A stretch of 15,016 bases of DNA from an uncultured Paenibacillaceae bacterium (GCA_946478845.1 CAMLDI010000056.1:1-15016), one strand, 5' to 3'; counted from the stretch's first letter, positions 1-6,575 are shown. The notes: generated by a model not told the origin, from the sequence alone. A program made the numbers and translations.

Positions 1-22
1 TTAAATGAAATCCAGGGTATCT

Positions 23-50
23 AAGAAGCGGATAAATTCCGCTTCTTTTT
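23..50 (+). terminator. Intrinsic terminator of the upstream unit
   Basis: A 9-bp perfect stem (AAGAAGCGG at 23-31 with CCGCTTCTT at 39-47) and a 7-base loop run straight into a T tract at 43-50, so it works on the plus strand. A reading frame open from base 1 ends at TAA 22-24, overlapping the stem. This could be the last seven codons of an upstream gene, but too little remains to identify it. Confidence 0.8.
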
Positions 51-51
51 A

Positions 52-80
52 TTGTAGGTTAATGGTAAAATATGTATATT
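52..80 (+). promoter_or_regulatory. Possible sigma-A promoter for the MazG-like/comEC unit
   Basis: TTGTAG (52-57) and TATATT (75-80) are separated by 17 bp. The -10 matches the consensus at 5 of 6 positions, but the -35 only in its TTG. The predicted start near 87 leaves a very short leader, with the ribosome binding site at 92-99. It follows directly after the terminator, which fits the head of a new transcription unit. Confidence 0.3.
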
Positions 81-105
81 GAGATGTTTTAAAGGGGAGT
101 TCGAA

Positions 106-744
106 ATGATAGAAATAATACTGCCACGACTAAATTGTTTAGTTCCTTCTTTAGAGTCTACCTTTCAAAAGTTGGTGGAAGAACAAGGGGAACTTAGTGA
201 AGCAATCTTGCATTGGATGGAACAACAAGGGACACCTGAAGCCAGGAAAGCATTGCACGTTGTAGCTAAAGAATTATTAGATGTAGCCCAAACCTGTATT
301 TCTATGACATTTGTGTTAGAAGGCAAGGAACCTTATGTTAAATTGGAAGAGTTAATGGATGATCATTTAGGGAAAATCATTCGTAAAGGGTACATGAACC
401 AGGAAGCTGGGGAGTTTTATGTAAAAAAAACTGTGGATGGTCACCGGGCCATTAGTCTGCCTCGCTTAATCATTTCAGGGGTTACGTTAGATAATACTGT
501 TTTAAATATTTCTGTTGGGGTGGGCCGTTTTGCTCAATGGATTGGGAAGTTTAGCGGGGCAAGCGGGGAAGAAACGGTTCATTCTACGGATCAAATTATT
601 CGGGGTTGCGGCCTTAATTTACTGTATATTGCCCAGTGTTGTTTTACCATGCTGTATATTTTAGAAGACACTTTCCTTATGGACATTCATCAGTTAGTAA
701 AAGCACATATTCAAAAATTAAAAGTTCGTGGATATGTAAAGTAA
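106..744 (+). CDS. MazG-like protein with an internal duplication
   Basis: Predicted 212-residue cytoplasmic protein. The first half has the MazG/all-alpha NTP pyrophosphohydrolase signature: EExxE at residues 25-29 (E25, E26, E29), then after 26 residues ExxD (E56, D59), the usual Mg2+-binding acids. A second copy of the fold seems to start at residue 118. Both halves begin with LPRL (6-9 and 118-121) and end in a similar Leu/Ile-rich helix before a final Gly-Tyr, but the metal-binding acids of the second half are replaced (V137, G138, R141, N171, Y174). It is therefore likely a one-active-site or scaffold protein. I chose ATG 106 because AAGGGGAG lies at 92-99; the in-frame TTG at 79 lies upstream of this site and has none of its own. 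comEC follows after 12 bases, so the two are probably co-transcribed. The substrate is unknown. Confidence 0.75.
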   Translation: MIEIILPRLNCLVPSLESTFQKLVEEQGELSEAILHWMEQQGTPEARKALHVVAKELLDVAQTCISMTFVLEGKEPYVKLEELMDDHLGKIIRKGYMNQEAGEFYVKKTVDGHRAISLPRLIISGVTLDNTVLNISVGVGRFAQWIGKFSGASGEETVHSTDQIIRGCGLNLLYIAQCCFTMLYILEDTFLMDIHQLVKAHIQKLKVRGYVK

Positions 745-756
745 GGTAAAAGTAGG

Positions 757-3156
757 ATGAAGAGCAGGGGACTATTTATCATCAGTCTCTTTTTCCTTTG
801 GGGTTTAATGATAGGATCTGATTACCTGGAAACTGGTTGGAAGGTTATGATCCCTATTTTATTGATGTTGTTATTTTTAACTGGCATTCTTTTTTATTTT
901 CCTAAATGGAGAAGAATGGGCTTGCTTGGTGTTTTTATTTTTTTCTGCAGTTTTTTTTATTATTGTTGGTTCAATGCACAAAATGTAAGTCAATTGCCTG
1001 TTGGACAAGTACCCTTTACAGGGATTGTAAAAGATATTCCCAATTTTGATGGAGATTCCATTCGTTTTACATTGCAAGTGTCTAGCGTAAATTATACCTC
1101 TATCTCTCAAGAAAATATTGCCTTTCAAATTTATTTGAAAAGTGAAGAGGAATTAAAAAAAGGAAAAGGGATGATTCAATCAGGTCGGGAATTATCAGGT
1201 ACTATGGAGTTAAAGGTTCCTGATTCTCCTTCCAATCCTGGTGAGTTTAATTATCAAAAATATCTATATTGGAAAAAAATCCATCGTCAGGGCATTGTTC
1301 GGGATTTCTCTACTATTTCTTTTAAAAAAGAACTTCATTGGAACATATTTTCTTTTTTATATAGTGTCCAGGGATATTTGTCCCAAACCATTGATCAGTT
1401 ATATAATCAAGAAACAGGCGGTTTAATTAAAGGATTTCTTTTAGGCAATACCCAAGAATTGGAGCCAGATGTATCTCTTTTATTTAGCAATTTAGGTTTA
1501 TCACATATTCTAGCGATATCAGGTCAACATATTACCTGGTTAATGGTAGGACTATTTGCCTTTTTTCGCTCAGTAGGTATATTTAAGGAAAGAGCATATA
1601 TATTGGTTATGCTCATTCTTCCTTTATACGTTTTTATGACGGGTGCCAGCCCATCTGCCCTTCGTTCACTTATTATGGGTGAACTTGTCCTTATTTCTCT
1701 TTATTTTCGTCTTTTTAGAGATGGGCTAAATGTATTGGCTTTTGCTTTTTTGTTTATGGTAGTGATCAATCCTTACTATATTCATGATATCGGTTTTCAA
1801 CTTTCTTTTGTGGTCACTGCCGGATTAATTTTATTGGTTCCCAAATTCACGGAAATTTTTCCTATTAAACATGAAGGGATGAAATTACTCGTAGCTGTTA
1901 CTCTGGTTGCTACAATCATTTCCTTTCCTTTTATTGTTTATCACTTCCATATTTTCTCACTCGCCTCACCGGTTACCAATTTACTCGTTGTTCCTCTTTT
2001 TGAATTTTTAATTGCACCGTTATCTTTTTTATCCCTTTTATTAGGATTGTGTACTCCTAAAGCGGGTTGGATTATTTCACAAATTGTTGAATTTATAGTA
2101 AATACTGTAACTATAGTATTAAAATGGATCGATAACATAGAGTTTTTAAGGATTGTTTTACGAAGTCCACCAAGAATATGGCTATTTGGTTATATTTTCG
2201 GTATACTCCTTTTTTTTTTCTTGATTTATAGTAAAGTAGGTAGTAGACGGGACCGTTGGGCCATTTTTGCAGGTATTGTCATTTTGTTGACCCTGCCTTT
2301 GACTATTGAACAACAGGCCGATACGCAAACCGTACGAATTACTTTTTTGGATGTTGGACAGGGGGATTCAATTGTCGTTGAAACACCTGGGACTGTAACT
2401 GTAATTGATAGCGGTGGTCCCAATAACTTTGGTAATAAGGAGGAGTGGCAGACACGTCGCAATTCATTTAATCCGGCAAAAAATGTCCTTATTCCTTATC
2501 TTTACTATCGCGGAATTAATAAAATTGACGCGTTAATATTAACCCACTGGGATTATGATCATGTAGGTGGTGTACCTTATCTTCTGCAACATTTTCCTGT
2601 GGGTCGGGTTATTGTGAATGGTGAAATCAAAAACTCTGATTTATACCAGGACATTCAACAAATAATTTGTGAAAAACAAATTTCTCAAGAAATTGCCTAT
2701 GCAGGCGAATCCTGGGTTAATGGACAAGGGGTTCATTGGCAGGTCATTCATCCGAAAAAAGGAAGTAAAGCTGAAAATGACAATGATCAATCTTTAGTTT
2801 TGTTGTTAGAAGCTTATACACACCGCATCCTTTTTACAGGGGACCTGGAGGAAAATGGGGAGACACAAATACTGCAAGGAGATTCTTTTTGGCCTATTGA
2901 TGTTTTGAAAGTAGGACATCACGGAAGCAAGTCTTCTACCAGTGAGAAATGGATTCAAACCTTGCGTCCCTATCTTTCTGTAATTTCTGTGGGGAAAAAC
3001 AACCGGTACGGACATCCAAACCTGGAAGTCATCCAGCGTATCCAAAAAAATGGAGGGGGAATCGAAAGAACAGATCAATCAGGGGCAACGACTATCTTGA
3101 TTGATAAGAACAAAATTTTTTTTCAACGTTATTGCAACAATAAAATAATACCTTAA
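757..3156 (+). CDS. comEC: ComEC/Rec2 DNA internalisation protein
   Basis: Polytopic inner-membrane channel that carries single-stranded transforming DNA into the cytoplasm during natural competence. The 799 residues have the complete family layout. Hydrophobic helices come first (about 1-75), then a small OB-fold-like soluble part (about 80-200). The multi-helix Competence domain follows (about 215-510), with the typical LSHILAISGQH and SALRSL motifs. A C-terminal metallo-beta-lactamase-like domain runs from about 525 to the end, with VGQGDS, DSGG, HxDxDH (H597 to H602), FTGD (693-696) and GHHGS (from G720), so the metal site looks intact. The start ATG 757 has AAGG at 743-746 overlapping the upstream stop codon, suggesting coupling to the MazG-like gene. 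No frameshift is visible. The ECF sigma gene begins 29 bases downstream. comEA and comEB, the usual partners, are not in this window. Confidence 0.95.
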   Translation: MKSRGLFIISLFFLWGLMIGSDYLETGWKVMIPILLMLLFLTGILFYFPKWRRMGLLGVFIFFCSFFYYCWFNAQNVSQLPVGQVPFTGIVKDIPNFDGDSIRFTLQVSSVNYTSISQENIAFQIYLKSEEELKKGKGMIQSGRELSGTMELKVPDSPSNPGEFNYQKYLYWKKIHRQGIVRDFSTISFKKELHWNIFSFLYSVQGYLSQTIDQLYNQETGGLIKGFLLGNTQELEPDVSLLFSNLGLSHILAISGQHITWLMVGLFAFFRSVGIFKERAYILVMLILPLYVFMTGASPSALRSLIMGELVLISLYFRLFRDGLNVLAFAFLFMVVINPYYIHDIGFQLSFVVTAGLILLVPKFTEIFPIKHEGMKLLVAVTLVATIISFPFIVYHFHIFSLASPVTNLLVVPLFEFLIAPLSFLSLLLGLCTPKAGWIISQIVEFIVNTVTIVLKWIDNIEFLRIVLRSPPRIWLFGYIFGILLFFFLIYSKVGSRRDRWAIFAGIVILLTLPLTIEQQADTQTVRITFLDVGQGDSIVVETPGTVTVIDSGGPNNFGNKEEWQTRRNSFNPAKNVLIPYLYYRGINKIDALILTHWDYDHVGGVPYLLQHFPVGRVIVNGEIKNSDLYQDIQQIICEKQISQEIAYAGESWVNGQGVHWQVIHPKKGSKAENDNDQSLVLLLEAYTHRILFTGDLEENGETQILQGDSFWPIDVLKVGHHGSKSSTSEKWIQTLRPYLSVISVGKNNRYGHPNLEVIQRIQKNGGGIERTDQSGATTILIDKNKIFFQRYCNNKIIP
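3108..3130 (+). promoter_or_regulatory. Candidate ECF-type promoter inside the 3' end of comEC
   Basis: GAAC (3108-3111), a 15-base T-rich spacer, and CGTT (3127-3130) resemble the GGAAC/GAAAC - N16 - CGT pattern of ECF sigma promoters. Transcription would start near 3137, about 50 bases before the sigma gene, as expected if the sigma factor drives its own operon. Short motifs like this occur by chance, so confidence is low. Confidence 0.25.
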
Positions 3157-3185
3157 GTCAGAAGGTTGAGAGAGGAGGCAAGGGT

Positions 3186-3728
3186 GTGGTTGATATCACT
3201 GTAATACGTTCAGCGCAAAAAGGGGACAAGGATTCGATTGTACGATTACTGGAATCTATTGAGAGTTCTGTTTATAGAACAGCTTATTATATTCTAGGAA
3301 ATGAACAAGATGCTTTAGATGCATCACAGGAATCCCTTATCCGTATCTATACAAAAATTGGAACGTATCAGGAGAAAGCTAAGTTTTCTACCTGGGTGCA
3401 AAGAATTGTAACTAATGTTTGTATAGATAAGATGCGCCAGAAAAAAGAAACCATATCCATTGAACAAAACGAAGTTTTGTTACAAGACAAACAGAATGTT
3501 GAGTCAGAAGTTGAAAAAGCCGGGGAAGCTCTTGAAATTAGAGAAGCGATCGGTAAATTGCCTGCTCAACATCGTTCTGTTGTTATCCTTCGCTATTTAA
3601 ATGATTTGTCTTACAATGAAATTGCTGAAGCGATGGACCTCCCGTTAAATACGGTAAAATCCTATCTTTTCAGAGCGCGCCATCAATTACAGGGGCTTCT
3701 TAAGGAATATCAGAGAGGAGGCGTTTAA
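3186..3728 (+). CDS. ECF-family RNA polymerase sigma factor
   Basis: 180-residue sigma-70 family protein of ECF size that contains only regions 2 and 4. Region 2 lies at about 10-90 and includes the DALDASQESLIRIY core-binding segment and the FSTWVQRIVTN -10-recognition segment. A variable linker follows (about 91-120). Region 4 (about 125-175) has LPAQHRSVVILRYL and a helix-turn-helix, SYNEIAEAMDLPLNTVKSYL. It should direct RNA polymerase to a small regulon and be held inactive by its neighbour. The start is GTG 3186 with AGAGGAGG at 3171-3178, 7 bases upstream. The stop codon is only 2 bases from the start of the ZAS-repeat gene, whose ribosome binding site lies in the last sigma codons, so the two are translationally coupled. 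The target promoters and inducing signal are unknown. I cannot assign a numbered ECF group. Confidence 0.92.
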   Translation: MVDITVIRSAQKGDKDSIVRLLESIESSVYRTAYYILGNEQDALDASQESLIRIYTKIGTYQEKAKFSTWVQRIVTNVCIDKMRQKKETISIEQNEVLLQDKQNVESEVEKAGEALEIREAIGKLPAQHRSVVILRYLNDLSYNEIAEAMDLPLNTVKSYLFRARHQLQGLLKEYQRGGV

Positions 3729-3730
3729 AG

Positions 3731-6394
3731 TTGGGATGCAAAGGAATGACTGATCTCATTCAAAGAGATCTTAAAGGTTTGTTAAATTTGGATGAAAAAG
3801 AATTATTGATGGGCCATATTGACTTTTGTGAAGAGTGCGATATGGTTTATCGTCAATTGAGAGGGCTTCCTTTAAAAGAAAAAGTGGTTGAACCTGCACC
3901 CGAAGTTGTAAAAGAACCTGAAGTAAACAAAACACCTGAGCCAGTAAAAGTAGCAGAAGTAAAACCTGTGAATTCTGAGCCTAACTATGGTTGTGGAGTT
4001 ATTAAAGATCTTTTAATTCGTGAAATGCAAAACACGATCACTGAAAATGAAAGAACACTAATGCTTGGTCATATGAAGTTTTGCGTTGAATGTCGGGAAG
4101 CTTATGATCAATTGAAAACCCTTTCCAGCCAACCTGCGGTAGCAGAAGAGCCAGTGGTAGAAGAAGCTCCTGTAACAGTGGAAGAGCCAGTGGTGGAGGA
4201 AGCTCCTGTAGTAGTGGAAGAGCCAGTGGTGGAGGAAGCTCCTGTAGCAGTGGAAGAGCCAGTGGTAGAAGAAGCTCCTGTAGCAGTGGAAGAGCCAGTG
4301 GTAGAAGAAGCTCCTGCCGTAGCAGAAGAACCAGCAGTTGTAATTCCTGTTGCAACTAGTAAAGGCTGTGGGGCAATAGATCTCAATGATTTTCTCGCTA
4401 GAGAGGCAACCAATTCCCTCAGTGAAAAGGCAAAAATGTTAATGCGCAGCCATATGATGTTCTGCGTGGAATGTCGTGAAGCCTATGAACAGGCAAAAGC
4501 GAATACATCTGCATCTGCCGTAGCAGAAGAGCCAGTGGTGGAAGAAGCTCCTGTAACAATGGAAGAGCCAGTGGCAGAAGAAGCTCCTGCAGTAGTGGAA
4601 GAACCTGCAGTAGTAGAAAAGCCAGTGGTTGCAGCAGATCCTAAAGTAGAAGCACCTGCAGTGGAAGTGCCTGAATCAATAGCAGTTCCACGGTATGGTT
4701 GTGGAGTGCTTGAAGATTTCATGAAACGGGATCTTAAAGGTGAATTAAACATTGATGAAAAAGAACTTTTGATTGGACATACTCAATTCTGCAAATTGTG
4801 TAAATTTGCTTATGCTGAATTAAAAGGTGTTCCAGCTGAACCGGTTGTAGCCGCTGCTCCAAAAGTAGTAGCTGCTGCTCCAGAAGAAGTAGCCGCTGCT
4901 CCAGAAGTAGTAGTAGCCGCTCCAAAAGTTGAGCCTGTTGAACCAGTGGTTCAAACTGTCCAAGAACAACCACTTCCAAAAAGATCAGATAAGAAATCTG
5001 ATACATTGGGTTGTGGCATGTTAAGTGATATGATGAAACGTGATCTTCAAGGCCAATTAAATCTTGATGAAAAAGAACTTCTTATGGGCCATCTTGATCT
5101 ATGCAAAGATTGCCTCGAAGCTTACAGTCAATTAACTGGAAAAACTATCGAAAAGAAACCAGAACCTATTGTTTCTGCTCCGGTTCAAGAGGCTCCAGTT
5201 AAGGAAGAAGCTCCTGTTAAAACCGCACCCAATGGTACAGTTGGCTGTGGAGTTCTTGGTAACTTAATGGAAAGAGATCTGAAAAATGATCTTAATCTTG
5301 ACGAAAAAGAACTTCTTATGGGTCACCTTGATTTGTGTGCTCAATGTATGGAAGCCTATTGCGATATGAAAGGTGTTTCTGTTGAGTCTCAAAAGGCAAA
5401 AGCCACTGTTGTGACAGCAACAGTAGCAGTGGCTGCTACTAAAGAAGAACCTTCTAAAGAATCTTTGGTAGTTGGCTGTGGTGCTCTTACTGATTTAATT
5501 CAAAGAGATTTGGATGGAGAATTAAATCTTGATGAAAAAGAACTTTTATCTGGCCATCTTACTCTTTGTCGTGAGTGCCGTGACACCTACAATCGCATGA
5601 TTGATGTCACCAACCAATTGAAAGACCTGCCTGACGTGAAACCGCCTGTACCAATCGTTGCAGCTGTTTTACCAACTATTTTAGGTGAAGAAACTGCAGC
5701 CGCTTCTGAAGAAAAACCAGCAGCAGAAGCTGAACGGCGTGTATTGCGGGTTATTGATACTAGACCAGAAGCTCCTAAAGAAACAGAGGCATCTAAACAG
5801 GATGAAGACCCATTCCGCATGCCGAAAAAAGGTATGCTTTGGGTTGCAGTAGCCCTTATCGCTATGGCTGGAATTATTTATGGTGCATTGAAAATGGTAC
5901 CTGCTAACAATACTGCAGCGCCATCTCCAACACCTTCAACTTCCGTGCCGAAGGGCCCAACTCCTGCTCCTACTACTCAAGAGCCTGTAGTTGAAGAACC
6001 TGCAGCTGGTAATGTAGCTGATAACTCAAATGTGCAAGGAACTAATGGTGGAACTGGCACAACAGCTCCTGGAACAACAAATTCAGGAACAACTAACCCA
6101 GGAACCAGCAAACCTGGCACAACGACTCCTGGAACAACCAATCCTGGAACAACCAATCCTGGAACAACTAACCCAGGAACAACTAATCCAGGAACAACTA
6201 ATCCAGGAACAACTAACCCAGGAACAACTAATCCAGGAACTAACAATCCTGGAACTGGAAAGGATATCAATATTCCATTAGTTCCTGAAGTTCTTGATAT
6301 ATTAGTTACTACTGGCCCAGGCAATAAACTTACCGTTGCTCCAAAAGTTCTTGGATTAAGCCCACTTCAAATATCCTTGTTCTCTGGACAATAA
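3731..6394 (+). CDS. Membrane-anchored protein with seven ZAS (zf-HC2-like) modules, probable multivalent anti-sigma factor
   Basis: 887 residues. Seven modules share the pattern GCGxLxDxMxRDL, LDEKELL, GHxxxCxxC. Each keeps the zinc ligands Cys, His-x3-Cys-x2-Cys: C3/H29/C33/C36, C88/H114/C118/C121, C213/H241/C245/C248, C324/H350/C354/C357, C428/H454/C458/C461, C506/H532/C536/C539 and C583/H609/C613/C616. This is the ZAS signature of anti-sigma factors such as RsrA. Linkers are rich in Glu, Val, Ala, Pro and Lys, including repeated 12-residue units. One transmembrane helix (about 701-723) follows PKK, so the N-terminus should be cytoplasmic. Outside are thirteen pentapeptides close to GTTNP (776-840) and a 47-residue tail I do not recognise. 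The start is TTG 3731: AGAGGAGG at 3714-3721 serves it, and only this start includes C3. Single-module anti-sigma factors are usually far shorter. The location right after an ECF sigma gene supports the anti-sigma role; a structural role is possible. Confidence 0.85.
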   Translation: MGCKGMTDLIQRDLKGLLNLDEKELLMGHIDFCEECDMVYRQLRGLPLKEKVVEPAPEVVKEPEVNKTPEPVKVAEVKPVNSEPNYGCGVIKDLLIREMQNTITENERTLMLGHMKFCVECREAYDQLKTLSSQPAVAEEPVVEEAPVTVEEPVVEEAPVVVEEPVVEEAPVAVEEPVVEEAPVAVEEPVVEEAPAVAEEPAVVIPVATSKGCGAIDLNDFLAREATNSLSEKAKMLMRSHMMFCVECREAYEQAKANTSASAVAEEPVVEEAPVTMEEPVAEEAPAVVEEPAVVEKPVVAADPKVEAPAVEVPESIAVPRYGCGVLEDFMKRDLKGELNIDEKELLIGHTQFCKLCKFAYAELKGVPAEPVVAAAPKVVAAAPEEVAAAPEVVVAAPKVEPVEPVVQTVQEQPLPKRSDKKSDTLGCGMLSDMMKRDLQGQLNLDEKELLMGHLDLCKDCLEAYSQLTGKTIEKKPEPIVSAPVQEAPVKEEAPVKTAPNGTVGCGVLGNLMERDLKNDLNLDEKELLMGHLDLCAQCMEAYCDMKGVSVESQKAKATVVTATVAVAATKEEPSKESLVVGCGALTDLIQRDLDGELNLDEKELLSGHLTLCRECRDTYNRMIDVTNQLKDLPDVKPPVPIVAAVLPTILGEETAAASEEKPAAEAERRVLRVIDTRPEAPKETEASKQDEDPFRMPKKGMLWVAVALIAMAGIIYGALKMVPANNTAAPSPTPSTSVPKGPTPAPTTQEPVVEEPAAGNVADNSNVQGTNGGTGTTAPGTTNSGTTNPGTSKPGTTTPGTTNPGTTNPGTTNPGTTNPGTTNPGTTNPGTTNPGTNNPGTGKDINIPLVPEVLDILVTTGPGNKLTVAPKVLGLSPLQISLFSGQ
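4145..4324 (+). repeat. Five tandem 36-bp coding repeats
   Basis: Five in-frame copies of a 36-bp unit encode EEPVVEEAPVxV in the linker between ZAS modules 2 and 3. Copies differ at a few bases, mostly at synonymous positions and at the codon for residue 11. Degenerate continuation follows to about 4342. The unit length is a multiple of three, so gain or loss of copies would keep the frame. Confidence 0.9.
4526..4597 (+). repeat. Two further copies of the 36-bp repeat
   Basis: Two copies of the same 36-bp unit (EEPVVEEAPVTM and EEPVAEEAPAVV) lie in the linker between ZAS modules 3 and 4, followed by a shortened copy. Their match to the 4145-4324 array suggests that a module plus linker was duplicated as a block. 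Confidence 0.8.
4841..4930 (+). repeat. Short Ala-Ala-Pro-Lys/Glu-Val coding repeats
   Basis: About four imperfect units of 18-24 bp encode AAPKVV, AAAPEEV, AAAPEVVV and AAPKV in the linker between ZAS modules 4 and 5. This is a different linker repeat from the Glu-rich 36-bp one, so the linkers have expanded independently. Confidence 0.65.
6056..6250 (+). repeat. Thirteen tandem 15-bp coding repeats (GTTNP stalk)
   Basis: Thirteen consecutive 15-bp units encode GTTAP, GTTNS, GTTNP, GTSKP, GTTTP, seven GTTNP and GTNNP. They lie after the membrane helix, so they should form an extended extracytoplasmic stalk rich in Thr and Pro. Several neighbouring units are identical in DNA sequence, a sign of recent slippage or unequal exchange. 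Confidence 0.9.
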
Positions 6395-6419
6395 TTAGTT
6401 AAAATTCAATAATTTTTAC

Positions 6420-6443
6420 GAACCATTTTAATTAACATGCGTA
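6420..6443 (+). promoter_or_regulatory. Candidate ECF-type promoter before the structured RNA
   Basis: GAAC (6420-6423), a 16-base spacer and CGTA (6440-6443) fit the ECF-promoter pattern. Transcription would begin near 6450, just before the first RNA hairpin (6463). It could place the leader RNA, and possibly holA, under the neighbouring sigma factor. A -10-like TATTAT at 6442-6447 overlaps it, but has no good -35. Confidence 0.3.
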
Positions 6444-6449
6444 TTATGG

Positions 6450-6575
6450 ATTAAAAGCAAAGCGCTTCTCGTTCAGACCTTGAGAAGTGGGCCCGATCAG
6501 GGTCTGAACGTTTACATATACGCATAATAAATGTAAGACCATGGTGGAGAAAATCCATCATGGTCTTTATTGTTT
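6450..6575 (+). ncRNA. Structured leader or small RNA with alternative hairpins, upstream of holA
   Basis: The 210-bp gap between the ZAS gene and holA holds four overlapping pairings. Hairpin A is 6463-6470 with 6482-6489 (8 bp). Hairpin B is 6470-6483 with 6497-6510 (14 bp, one G-U). Pairing C joins 6501-6504 and 6512-6517 to 6537-6540 and 6531-6536. Hairpin T is 6537-6548 with 6554-6565 (12 bp, one G-U), followed by a T-rich stretch. A competes with B, B with C, and C with T, the logic of an attenuator. I do not recognise a known riboswitch, T-box or 6S RNA. It could instead be a free-standing small RNA, or just the operon terminator with incidental pairing. Confidence 0.4.
6537..6575 (+). 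terminator. Terminator-like hairpin before holA
   Basis: GACCATGGTGGA (6537-6548) pairs with TCCATCATGGTC (6554-6565) with one G-U pair and a 5-base loop. TTTATTGTTTAT follows, a T-rich but interrupted tail. It would end transcripts of the sigma/ZAS operon or of the leader RNA, with partial readthrough into holA plausible. Confidence 0.65.

Noticed and set aside
1..24. Tail of an upstream coding sequence
   Set aside because: One frame is open for seven codons before TAA 22-24, but seven residues are too few to call or name a gene.
4145..4324. CRISPR-like array of about 36-bp direct repeats
   Set aside because: The units are contiguous with no unique spacers, keep one reading frame and encode a regular 12-residue motif, so they are coding tandem repeats.
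6030..6281. Overlapping plus-strand frame rich in Gln, Leu and Glu
   Set aside because: It is a frame shift of the 15-bp repeat region with no start signal of its own.
4038..6324. Long antisense reading frames (Leu-, Ser/Thr- and Val/Pro-rich) opposite the ZAS gene
   Set aside because: They are the complement of the repeated Glu/Val/Ala/Pro and GTTNP codons, lack ribosome binding sites, and have low-complexity translations.
6437..6525. Outer 8-bp inverted repeat ATGCGTAT / ATACGCAT enclosing the RNA hairpins
   Set aside because: It may be real, but the 5' arm overlaps the candidate -10 and would not be transcribed from that promoter, and the arms enclose large unpaired regions. I left it out of the proposed RNA fold.
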